Both the position numbers and the translations under genes were made by a program. Of a stretch of 64,000 nt of DNA, positions 35,501 to 43,324 are shown in pieces. Position 1 is the first letter of the stretch, and every line of letters begins with the position of its first letter. The notes under the pieces were generated by a model that worked only from the letters and a program-made list of their open reading frames with translations, searched no databases and was not told where the DNA came from. Origin of the DNA: an uncultured Clostridia bacterium (GTDB lineage: Bacteria > Bacillota > Clostridia > UBA1381); assembly GCA_934454145.1 (NCBI GenBank), contig CAKSFT010000010.1:62001-126000 (forward strand). Direction: 5' to 3'.

Positions 35501-36274
35501 TATCTGTTTCTTCTCAAAATCAAATTTATCCGCCTTTACCCTGTCATAAGAATAATCATTCCCCAAGAAACCGACAATAAATGCATCTTTTGCATCTGTC
35601 CATCTGTATAGCCTGTAGTCCTCCGTTTCAAAAATCCCCCCGGGCTGGTTTCTCCCAATGCCGCCTTTGCTGACAACCGACGCCATCTGCACATATTCAT
35701 CACTGCCGTTTGGCCAGCGCGCAAGTGTCTGCCTGTTGTCATTGAGGTAAATCTCCGCACCCTCCAGCGACGAATCGGCAACGTACATGGAGCGGTCATA
35801 CGGGATTTTGCCTATGTCGGAAAATCCTTGTTCCCTCAGGTTTATATACCCCACCTTTTGGCGTGCGCTCTCAGGGATTTTTGCCAGGATTTCCGGGTTG
35901 TCAACAGGCCTTATCTTGGACAAATCAATTATTTCAGAGCCTTTGAAATACACTTTTTCGCCCGGCTGTGCCATATATGTAACAGGGCCTTTTTCTGTCC
36001 CCGAATCCTCTGCCGTAAAGCTTACGCGTTTTTTAAACCGATATGTACCGCCGTGAAATATAACTTTTACCGGCACGTCCGGGTTGCTTTTTTTAATTTT
36101 TTGCACCGCTGTACGCGCGCTCTCAAGCCCGTCCAGCGGGTCGCTGCGTTTTCCTGTCGCTGTGGATTTCCCATTCTCCGTGACATGTATTTCTACAACA
36201 TTTTCCTCCGCACGGCAATCGGGCACAAAAGAAAATGCCAGCATCAGGGCAACCGCCAAAGATGATATCCTCAT
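32543..36274 (-). CDS. Giant exported beta-helix protein, GH141-like
   Basis: A 1243-residue secreted protein. It has a signal peptide (1-22), an N-terminal block typical of right-handed beta-helix CAZymes (GGTYRFKKRVSF, YLNDNRQTLARWPNG, LLEELDSPGEYYIDRDNG) and a parallel beta-helix to about residue 690. Then come a fibronectin III-like domain (about 715-810), a FIVAR-like helical module, a LamG-like beta-sandwich, and a C-terminal copper-amine-oxidase-like domain (about 1120-1215). The beta-helix block resembles the GH141 family, which includes an alpha-L-fucosidase acting on rhamnogalacturonan II. With GH29 and AraC nearby, action on a fucosylated pectin is plausible but unproven. GGAGGG is six bases before the ATG. 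Confidence 0.82.
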   Translation of the reverse strand: MRISSLAVALMLAFSFVPDCRAEENVVEIHVTENGKSTATGKRSDPLDGLESARTAVQKIKKSNPDVPVKVIFHGGTYRFKKRVSFTAEDSGTEKGPVTYMAQPGEKVYFKGSEIIDLSKIRPVDNPEILAKIPESARQKVGYINLREQGFSDIGKIPYDRSMYVADSSLEGAEIYLNDNRQTLARWPNGSDEYVQMASVVSKGGIGRNQPGGIFETEDYRLYRWTDAKDAFIVGFLGNDYSYDRVKADKFDFEKKQISLLYGTTYGLSMSYSHRWAVINLLEELDSPGEYYIDRDNGILYYYPEQTLKNAVMEMTTLGDDLIRITSLSNVNFCGITFAQTRGAAMRMYDKVQNMTISGCVFENTGRHAIWHFTNKQSRVGEKTPQAAQFRENGFENVHIENNTFCHIGETALNIICGSRDANISSGCSIRNNYVYDTGTTNRAAYAFSIKGVGIDISSNTIHEAGYGIGYHASDSRVSNNEVYNVMKHLSDGSAIYTGRNFIDRGNIVSENYLHDIKSKDKFVKTRYSHGIYLDDMDSGTEVCRNIIVDANTGVLVNCGMSNYVHDNIAVDCDEMAVKISTYNIGSQEAIDRMNLQGNAALALPGYAKYADLREDLKSGLLAQPARNTILNNVGFNADTEYTDFLKGLNKIDNNQKVEESDFADFAAGDYRLKSGNKISESLPDESFDMNNVGADLSALGEDPAKRRGFRLVYPQNGASDIDTPSVTFQWQRSIGADRYHIVVAADPELKNVVAEDYIYETNYTPGGLSENSTYYWKVWAENESARGGDVWESTGVAYMFTTAKVYARDITDIRAAVSAAQIKLAGITEGDKVGLYKEGTKKVLQEKIDAAKALLGQENSAEAEQKAILADIDNIINGDSFIVGGYVDLGDYIENPESWQESAGECMRIEPSEKKITFDTAASDVTAGCTAIEQASRVAVLKFRLKVDFAADGEREGKWLGIGIRGKLPATPVYAKGNDQYFVVFKEGVLEYQRNSGGKTEILATVQNSAIKNDEYMDIDFGVINLGNVGQLTILKINGENVYHEVDSGENMVLNMGVFQTTIAKGMVAEFAGYGGGLPDYDALVSEYTDQMTEAFCKNMEKENTDPMTILCSGSHVAYYDSKLCRIVEPVFGADENMYITLGTAAEVFGGEKNGNTLNIGGKTLQFEQNGVFADGKTTELKKPLKMQNGDYAVSLNDLTDILNKQVYFYNGESAYVANSIGIYTANLAEIMNGVLKSMKLY

Positions 36275-36289
36275 ATGCTCCCTCCTTGA

Positions 36290-36304
36290 ATCTCAATACT
36301 ATCA
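36290..36304. repeat. Target-site duplication, left copy of element 1
   Basis: ATCTCAATACTATCA, identical to 36415-36429 on the other side of the inserted element. Confidence 0.9.
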
Positions 36305-36414
36305 GGTAATTGTAAAATGTAAATTTTGCACTTGTCCCCCACATCTTTGCGGTGGAATCGGGGGCGCCAACCCCTGATTGGCTGAAATAAAAAACATTTG
36401 TTTTTCAATTACCT
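36305..36414. mobile_element. MITE-like element, copy 1
   Basis: A 110-bp non-coding insertion beginning GGTAATTGTAAAA and ending TTTTTCAATTACC(T), so its ends are inverted repeats. A perfect 15-bp direct repeat flanks it. Its interior (CAACCCCTGATTGGCTGAAAT at 36368-36388 and the CTTTGCGG region) matches copy 2 at 61493-61700 in the opposite orientation. It encodes no protein. It supplies the last codons and stop of the upstream beta-helix gene and separates it from the next. Confidence 0.85.
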
Positions 36415-39400
36415 ATCTCAATACTATCACAAAACGGTTTCATAATGCCGTTTTCCCAGACAAAAATTCCGATGCTTTCTGTTGCTCTGTCATTTTCTAT
36501 ACAAAATTCTGCGGCGGTGCTCTGCGGTTTTTCCGCTGACACCGAAACAAGTCTCCCCGAGCAATCGTATGCCGCGCAATAAACCGTTTTACCTGTCAAA
36601 TTTTCCCCCATGACACGCAGACAAATCATTGCACCACCAAAATCTGCCGATGATTTCTGCGAAACATTGTTTTTGGTCAGCACAACAACCTCCCCCGTTT
36701 TTGCAAAATCTGCGCCGACAGACTGCACATCTTCACTGTTTTTCGCCGGCAGATTCGGCAAAAGCGCCAATATGTCCGCGCCCTGCCTTATCCTAAAATC
36801 TCCGTTTTCTTCGTCGGCAAATTCTGCACCGCCGGCATATACATTATTTTCAAATGTGCCGTGATTTCCCCTGTTTTCTTTTGAAATACTTGCCCCCGAA
36901 GCACACGAAACAAACAGATTGCCGCTCACATCATTGTTTGCCGGCTGTGCAAGATAATATATCCCGTTTTCTTCGGAATTGAGCATAAGCTCCGGATATT
37001 TTCCGAGATAGATTTCCTTGCTTTGGGTGTTACTTTCCAGTTCTGCCCATTCGCTTTTCTCGCGTGCCGCCCTTTGGGCATTGTTGATATTATAGCTTGT
37101 CACATAAAACGCCGCGGCACGTGTGCCGATTACAATATTATCCCGGCAAACATTGAACTGTCCGCAATTCACATCAAAGGCAGACGGGACGTTCTTTATG
37201 ATATTCTGCCGCACGCTCTGATGCGAAAGCCCGTCGTCAAGATATACGGCATATGTCAGCAAAAGTGGATTGCCGCCAAAATCCCTTTGACTGCTCCAGC
37301 CATAATCTGTCAGAATGTCATGGATATAATTTCCGCAAATTTCATTTCCTCTTGCCAAATATTTGCGCCCTGAATAAACCGCCGACGCATCATTTGTTTC
37401 ACTGCACACATTGTAAATTTCATTGCTGTATATCCCGATGTCATTCCCCGTATAGCTGACCGCCGTGCTTGGGCAGTCGGAAATTGTGTTGTTTTTGATT
37501 ATTCCGCCTGTGTCACTCACTCTCACCGCAACATTTGAGCCATACTTAAATCCATAACCCATGTGGCGCAAAATGTTGTTTTCAACAACATTTCCGCTTG
37601 CGCCAAGGTTTTGGAAATCTCCCGAGTTAATCACAATTCCCCTTGCGCCGTTTGTAAATACACAGTTTTTTATTTTGCAGTTTTTCCCCGAAACGACAAG
37701 AACAGCGTCAGACAATATACCGTCAAAACTGCACCCGTCCACGGAGAATCCGTCCGTATCCTCTGCCTTTATCCCCACCCCCGTGCTTTGGGAAAAACCC
37801 ATTCCGCGCACCTCAACATTGCGGCTTTTGCTGATTTCCAGCATGGGATTTTCAGAAACGGTGAGCCTTATTTCATTTATATCTTCAAAATCCGCGGGAT
37901 ACCAATAAAGCTTTGACATATCCCTGTCATAATACCATTCACCGGGCGAATCAAGCTCTTCCAACAGATTCACTATCCTCAAACGCCTTGGGTTTTGCGG
38001 ATATACGTCCAAATCAATCCTGTGCGCACCCTCTGTTGTGAGGCGTTTTGAGGTATCATCAAAACCGGCAACCTTCACCTTGCGATAATCATAGTCATGT
38101 GCAAAATACCCTTCGGCATAGGCATACTTTGCACCGCTCCAGTTCCCTGCGTCGTCATAAAGCACCACCTGTGTATATTCGCTGTCGGAAAATCCGCCGC
38201 TGTATTCTTGCACACTGCTCTTTACCGAAGTATATCCGTCATTGGGATACTTTGCAATCTGTTGTATTCTGCCGTCCGCAAAAAGCCCCGGGGTTGTGTC
38301 GGCGGTATAAATCGGCGGAGTTTCCGCCAATGTATATTCCAGCACATTTTCCGATGCGCTCTCGGGGATTTTTGCCAAAACGGCTTTGTCGCTCACACTC
38401 ACAAAATCGTCTTTTTCCAGTTTCTTTGCCGCACAGAAGTTCACATTTTCTCCCGGTTTACAGCGCAATACAAGTTTCCTCGGGTTCTGCTTCTCAATTT
38501 TTTGCGTCTGCGGTACAAAATATGTTCCGCCCCCAAACACAATATGCAATTCTGCATTCTGCGGCAGAATGTCAAGCAAAATTTCCGCCGTACGCTGTAT
38601 TTCGCCACATTCAAAATAGGGATTTTCCTCACTGCCATTCCTCACCCGGGCCTTGTTCGGCGAAACAAAAACCTCCGCATACCCCTTATTCAATATACGG
38701 TTTGTGAGTTCTCCGGCTTTTGCCGAAAATTCCGCATACCTTGGGATATCCGTGTCCGCCGCCCCCGACGACACCGCCTCGTCAATTTTTCTTTTTATAA
38801 ATTCTGCCTGTTCATAAAGCCCGTCATATGGCGGCTCCGCCAGAAACTCTTCAATATCTTCATTGATTTTCTCAAGGCTGTATTCCGCCTTGACACCTGT
38901 AACGGCAAACAAAAACACACGCTTATCCGAATCCCCCACCAAAATACTGTCCAGGACTTTGCCCGGGTTTGCCGGGATTTCCACAGCATATATAAAGCCC
39001 GATGAAAAATCACTCGGCAAAGTTTCCGTCCTCGCCGTGATTTTCCCGTCAGACCAGTCCACAGTGCAATCCACACTGCCGCCGAAAATCACGGGGTTCC
39101 CCGTCTTATCACTCATGCTGTAATAATATTTTTCTTTCCAAAAGCCGGAATTGAAGGTCTTTTCCTCTTTTGTCCCGTCTTTATAAACCAATGTGCACGG
39201 GATATTTTCTGTCACCGGGTTTTGATATGAAGGATAATTGCCGCCATATGCCGTTGCCGAAACAAGCATGGCGATATTTTTATAATAGTCCTTATCCATG
39301 TTTATCTTTGCGGTATGATTTTCCGCCGCATATGTATAAACCGCTTGTTTTTCGGCGTCCGCGCTCTTTTTATATCTGACTCCGCTGTGCACAAAATACC

Positions 39401-40283
39401 CGTCAGCGTCAAAATATCTTTCATAATATTTTTCGTTTATGGCAGAAGTTGTGTTTGCCAAAAACACAGCATTTAAATCAGTGATTTCCTCGTCATAGCT
39501 TGCCATATATTTGCCCGTTGCATACCTTGTGATGTCCGCAGGCACACAAGCGGAATAATCGGGCGCTGTTTTGCCCTGCAAGAGCGACACTGCCATGACT
39601 GCCGTGCCCACATACGAATCACTGCACACGATTTTGATTTTTTCGACTTTTTTCTGCGAAGAATTTTCAAAATCCATTGTCAGGGCATGCGCATATTTTT
39701 TCCCCGTATATGCCCCTGTTGCGGCATTCACGGCATAAATTTCCGTATCGTCCCCCCGGCACACATTGTTTGCGTCAAGGAAAAGTTTTGGGTCCTCCTC
39801 CACTGTCCCGTTTTCATAATATACATAAATTCCAAACTGCGCCTGTGACAGCTGATATGCATTGAATATAAGCACCGCTACGCCGTCGGCATGCTTGCCG
39901 ACATCTATGCTCCATTCCCTCATGCCTGTCCCCAGCATAACCGCACCCGACATGTCCACATAAAAATCTGTACCGCCCGTTGTTGACAAAACTCCGTCAG
40001 TCATTTTTTCCGCAAGCTTTGATTTTGAAATACCTGTCCCCACAGAATCAGCAATTGTGTGTCCCTCTTTTTTTGTCGCCGGAAAATACACTCCGCTCCC
40101 CGACTCTGCGCCCAGAGCTGTCCCTTCTTCCGTATACAAAACCGCATTGTAGCTTGCGCTTATGTCAAGCATTTCATAATAATGTCCGCTGTCCACGGAA
40201 GCAAAATCCGCACCTGCCGCCACTATCTGCAAAAACTGCACCGACACAACGGTCAGCAGCAAATATGCAATCATTTTTTTCAT
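36405..40283 (-). CDS. Giant exported beta-helix protein with N-terminal repeated module
   Basis: A 1292-residue secreted protein. After the signal peptide (1-24), residues about 35-470 form one copy of the unfamiliar module also found in the two preceding genes, followed by a short helical linker (about 475-545). A beta-helix CAZyme-like region (about 550-1210) then has GGGTYFVPQTQKIEKQ, LLEELDSPGEWYYDRDMS and many N-rich rungs. It is a paralogue of the 32543-36274 product. The C-terminus has been altered by the mobile element: its last codons, Gly-Asn-stop, are element sequence. GGAGG is seven bases before the ATG. Substrate unknown. Confidence 0.82.
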   Translation of the reverse strand: MKKMIAYLLLTVVSVQFLQIVAAGADFASVDSGHYYEMLDISASYNAVLYTEEGTALGAESGSGVYFPATKKEGHTIADSVGTGISKSKLAEKMTDGVLSTTGGTDFYVDMSGAVMLGTGMREWSIDVGKHADGVAVLIFNAYQLSQAQFGIYVYYENGTVEEDPKLFLDANNVCRGDDTEIYAVNAATGAYTGKKYAHALTMDFENSSQKKVEKIKIVCSDSYVGTAVMAVSLLQGKTAPDYSACVPADITRYATGKYMASYDEEITDLNAVFLANTTSAINEKYYERYFDADGYFVHSGVRYKKSADAEKQAVYTYAAENHTAKINMDKDYYKNIAMLVSATAYGGNYPSYQNPVTENIPCTLVYKDGTKEEKTFNSGFWKEKYYYSMSDKTGNPVIFGGSVDCTVDWSDGKITARTETLPSDFSSGFIYAVEIPANPGKVLDSILVGDSDKRVFLFAVTGVKAEYSLEKINEDIEEFLAEPPYDGLYEQAEFIKRKIDEAVSSGAADTDIPRYAEFSAKAGELTNRILNKGYAEVFVSPNKARVRNGSEENPYFECGEIQRTAEILLDILPQNAELHIVFGGGTYFVPQTQKIEKQNPRKLVLRCKPGENVNFCAAKKLEKDDFVSVSDKAVLAKIPESASENVLEYTLAETPPIYTADTTPGLFADGRIQQIAKYPNDGYTSVKSSVQEYSGGFSDSEYTQVVLYDDAGNWSGAKYAYAEGYFAHDYDYRKVKVAGFDDTSKRLTTEGAHRIDLDVYPQNPRRLRIVNLLEELDSPGEWYYDRDMSKLYWYPADFEDINEIRLTVSENPMLEISKSRNVEVRGMGFSQSTGVGIKAEDTDGFSVDGCSFDGILSDAVLVVSGKNCKIKNCVFTNGARGIVINSGDFQNLGASGNVVENNILRHMGYGFKYGSNVAVRVSDTGGIIKNNTISDCPSTAVSYTGNDIGIYSNEIYNVCSETNDASAVYSGRKYLARGNEICGNYIHDILTDYGWSSQRDFGGNPLLLTYAVYLDDGLSHQSVRQNIIKNVPSAFDVNCGQFNVCRDNIVIGTRAAAFYVTSYNINNAQRAAREKSEWAELESNTQSKEIYLGKYPELMLNSEENGIYYLAQPANNDVSGNLFVSCASGASISKENRGNHGTFENNVYAGGAEFADEENGDFRIRQGADILALLPNLPAKNSEDVQSVGADFAKTGEVVVLTKNNVSQKSSADFGGAMICLRVMGENLTGKTVYCAAYDCSGRLVSVSAEKPQSTAAEFCIENDRATESIGIFVWENGIMKPFCDSIEIGN
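36415..36429. repeat. Target-site duplication, right copy of element 1
   Basis: ATCTCAATACTATCA, inside the 3' end of the 36405-40283 coding sequence. Confidence 0.9.
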
Positions 40284-40306
40284 AAAAAGCCTCCGTCCCG
40301 CCGTTT

Positions 40307-43219
40307 TTATTTCGTTTCTGTCTGCACAATTTTGTTCATCATGGCAAAGCTGTCATATACATAACATTTTATGCTGTAATTCCCCTCACCGCCCGGGATA
40401 TCAAACACTGCGGTTTCGGTCAGGACATCTCCGTTGCCCAGGGTGGACTGATATAAAAATATCTTTAAAAGCTCATTGTTTTCCCCGAAAAGACACAAGG
40501 TCATCGCATATGTCATGTCGGGAGAAACAGTATTGTTTTTCAGCACCGCACTCACGTTTATCTGCGCGCCCTTTGCCTCATTAGGGCTCTCAATCTTCCC
40601 TCCGATGCCCGTTGTCAGCCTCAGTTCTTCCAGCACAGCCGGCGCCTTCGGCGAAAACTCATATGTATAATCACGCGAAAGAGTAAAGCCGCGGTCTGCC
40701 TTTGCCGGCAAAGCTGATGACAATGTAAGCAGATATTTTTTGTCATAATCCAAATCGTTTTTTACCGTTATCTCAAAGCTTTTGTCCGAAAGCACGTTTA
40801 GTGTATAGTCTTTTGTTTGCTTGCCGTTTTCTGTGAGAGTTACGGACTTGTCAAGATTTTCTGTCAAAACCGCATTCTTAAACTCCACCAGAACCGTCGT
40901 TTTCTCAAAATCGGTGCTGTCGCCGACTTTGGTCACTTGCACAACAGAATTGTTGTACTTTTCCTGTAAAGTTCTGAATCTGTCAATGTTTTCTATTATA
41001 TCGGAACCGTTTTTGCCGGCATATGCCTCCAACATATTTGCGACAGCCCCGATTCTTGCACCTTCTTTTGAAAGAGCGCTTTCGTCTGTTTTTTCAATAT
41101 TTTCTTCAATCAGCGCCTTCAATTTGTCCTGAGGCGGAAATTTTGCCGTTATACCCAAAATTGCAATGGCTCTCCATTCGTCCGTCTGCGAAAATTCCAC
41201 AGAGGTCACAATCTTCTCTGAATCTGTTTCAAGCGTAAAGACAGGGTAATATTTTGAATTGCTTATATAATTGTAATCATTGCCGCTTCTGACAAGCTCC
41301 GGTGCCGTTTCGGCAATGTTCTTTGCGTCATATACAACGCCTGCAAAATCATCAACTGCCGGATAATTTTCAAAAGATTTGGGGCTGCTTTTCTGCTCGG
41401 CAAGCTTCCAGTCCGGGTCAACAGTGCTTGTCCCGTCCGCATAGTTCACCTTCATCATAAATTGTTCCGGCTCAATCTCATATGTCCCGGCGATAACAAA
41501 GCTTACGCTTTCATAACACCCCGGTGTCAAATCCACTGTTGTTTTGTGAATCTTCCCTTCTCCGTTTGAACCCAGGATTATGCCTTGTTTTGTGTCAAGC
41601 ATCAAAGGGATTTTCTTTTTGTCGGAATAAATCAAGCCGTCCGCCCTTTTAAGGTTCTCAAAAGCCTTTCTGTTCAGAATCGCTGTCGGGTAATACTGCA
41701 CCGTGGCGTCGCTTTGCCTTGCACCGAGATAATAAGGCGTTCTGCACTTTTCGTCCTTCAGTGTAATGCCGTAGTCGGCATATACAAGGGCATTGCACGC
41801 CCCCGAAATGTCCATTGCAGCATACGGCTTGTATGCCTTGCTGTAATATTCAACAGCTTTTTTCACCGCCGAATATTTTTGCGCCGCTTCTTTTGTCAAT
41901 TCTCCGCCGCTTTCAATCAGCTCTTCAATTTCTTCCAGCAAAGCCGTATAATCCGCATAATTGTTTTCGTTTATATCTTCTGCTTTCGGCAGCTGCTCCG
42001 TCTTATTCCGCAGTTCTTCGTTTTTGGCAAGTTTATAAACCTTTTCCTTTATCTTTTCAAACTTCACCTTTCTCGTTTCATCAAGGACGACTCCCGTTTT
42101 GCTGATTTTTTCGTCAGCTTGTTTCACCCCGGCAAGATAAGTGCCGAAATTCTCTTCATTTATATCTTCCGCCTCCGGCATTTTATCAATCAGATAATTT
42201 ATCCCCGAGGCAGGGTTGTTTTCAAAATCATATATCTTCTCATAAATCGCACTCAGCTTATTTTTTCTTTCTGCGTCAATATCAACCCCATCTCTTATTT
42301 CGTCATAAATGCGGTAAACCGTTTCTTTATAAGCTTCGTAATTTTCATATGTAATATTGCCGCTTTCGGGCAATGTGTCAATGTCCTTTTCCAGTTCTTC
42401 TTTTTTTGTCACGCAATGCATCGTCACCGCAAAAAGGTTCAGCCCTATGTATGCATCTTTTGATGTGATTTTCACAGCACTGATGGTTTTGTCAGGGTCT
42501 GTCTGCATTGTATAAACCGGCAAGCTGTAATTTTGTTTGTCAGGCTCTGCCGGGTTCGGGTTCTTCATCTTGAAAAGACAGCCTGTCTTATATGCCAAAT
42601 CCGCATCTTCTTCTGTCTCCGCCCTATAGACAAACGGAATCACCGAGGACACCCCGTCCATTGCCGATATATTTGCTTTGTTTGACGGGTATATAACCCA
42701 ATCCGCATCGGTGGTTTTGGTGCCGTCTTTGTATTCCACAACGCACTCAAATTCGTTTTTCCCGAGATTATATGTTGTGTCAAAAACAAAAGACACATCA
42801 TAGCACTTTTTCCCGGCAGGATATATCGCCGCCGTCCTGTTCGCCACATATGTGCTTGGGCTTATCAGGACAGTATTTTTTTCTTCCAAACCGGTGGCTA
42901 TCGCAAACGGTCTCCCCGATTCGTCATAAATAAACCCTTCGGCGTCTTTCTTTTCATCAAAGCTTCTTTTGTTATAAATATTATTCACACCGTCCGTGTT
43001 GTCCTTTCGCCCGACACCCATAAAATCGGGCACAACATACTCTGTTCCCTCTTGTTTTGCACCCGTCAGCCCAAAAGCCGTACAATTTGCATACTCTTTC
43101 AAGTCCACACAGATATATTCGCTGTTTCCAACAGTTTTCAACGCATCGTCCGCGAGAACATTCGGGAGCATTCCCGAAATCATCGCTGCCAGGCTTAACA
43201 CCGCCGCTGTTTTTTTCAT
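40307..43219 (-). CDS. Exported modular protein with two repeated modules and helical linkers
   Basis: A 970-residue secreted protein with signal peptide (1-23). It contains two copies of a 230-290-residue beta-rich module (about 30-290 and 465-735), each starting near a D(L/I)xxxxN strand and ending near LPVYTMQTDPDK or YPVFTLETDSEK. Between them are three FIVAR-like three-helix modules (about 295-460) with a common INxxNYxxY pattern. The C-terminus has a bacterial Ig-like domain (about 785-870) and a terminal beta domain. No catalytic motif or SLH anchor was seen. It is the second gene of the operon. Carbohydrate binding is my best guess, not a demonstrated role. Confidence 0.8.
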   Translation of the reverse strand: MKKTAAVLSLAAMISGMLPNVLADDALKTVGNSEYICVDLKEYANCTAFGLTGAKQEGTEYVVPDFMGVGRKDNTDGVNNIYNKRSFDEKKDAEGFIYDESGRPFAIATGLEEKNTVLISPSTYVANRTAAIYPAGKKCYDVSFVFDTTYNLGKNEFECVVEYKDGTKTTDADWVIYPSNKANISAMDGVSSVIPFVYRAETEEDADLAYKTGCLFKMKNPNPAEPDKQNYSLPVYTMQTDPDKTISAVKITSKDAYIGLNLFAVTMHCVTKKEELEKDIDTLPESGNITYENYEAYKETVYRIYDEIRDGVDIDAERKNKLSAIYEKIYDFENNPASGINYLIDKMPEAEDINEENFGTYLAGVKQADEKISKTGVVLDETRKVKFEKIKEKVYKLAKNEELRNKTEQLPKAEDINENNYADYTALLEEIEELIESGGELTKEAAQKYSAVKKAVEYYSKAYKPYAAMDISGACNALVYADYGITLKDEKCRTPYYLGARQSDATVQYYPTAILNRKAFENLKRADGLIYSDKKKIPLMLDTKQGIILGSNGEGKIHKTTVDLTPGCYESVSFVIAGTYEIEPEQFMMKVNYADGTSTVDPDWKLAEQKSSPKSFENYPAVDDFAGVVYDAKNIAETAPELVRSGNDYNYISNSKYYPVFTLETDSEKIVTSVEFSQTDEWRAIAILGITAKFPPQDKLKALIEENIEKTDESALSKEGARIGAVANMLEAYAGKNGSDIIENIDRFRTLQEKYNNSVVQVTKVGDSTDFEKTTVLVEFKNAVLTENLDKSVTLTENGKQTKDYTLNVLSDKSFEITVKNDLDYDKKYLLTLSSALPAKADRGFTLSRDYTYEFSPKAPAVLEELRLTTGIGGKIESPNEAKGAQINVSAVLKNNTVSPDMTYAMTLCLFGENNELLKIFLYQSTLGNGDVLTETAVFDIPGGEGNYSIKCYVYDSFAMMNKIVQTETK

Positions 43220-43272
43220 TTAATCAAATCCTCCCTTTTTCTGCAATTCAGGCACAAAATTTTTATTTCTAC

Positions 43273-43314
43273 CACAGATACAGTATATAACAAAATGTAT
43301 ATACTGTATCTGTG
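43273..43314 (-). other. Intercistronic hairpin in the exported-protein operon
   Basis: A 17-bp perfect inverted repeat, arms 43273-43289 and 43298-43314, ten bases after the stop of the first operon gene. On the minus strand it is followed by GGTAGAAATAAAAATTTT, so it may be a partial terminator or an mRNA 3' stabiliser that lets the first gene be expressed above the rest. Confidence 0.75.
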
Positions 43315-43324
43315 CAAATATTGA

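Noticed and set aside
36405..36429. Element-derived C-terminus as a true ancestral end of the beta-helix protein
   Set aside because: The last residues are encoded by the inserted element. The duplicated flank shows the original frame continued to the ATGA overlap.
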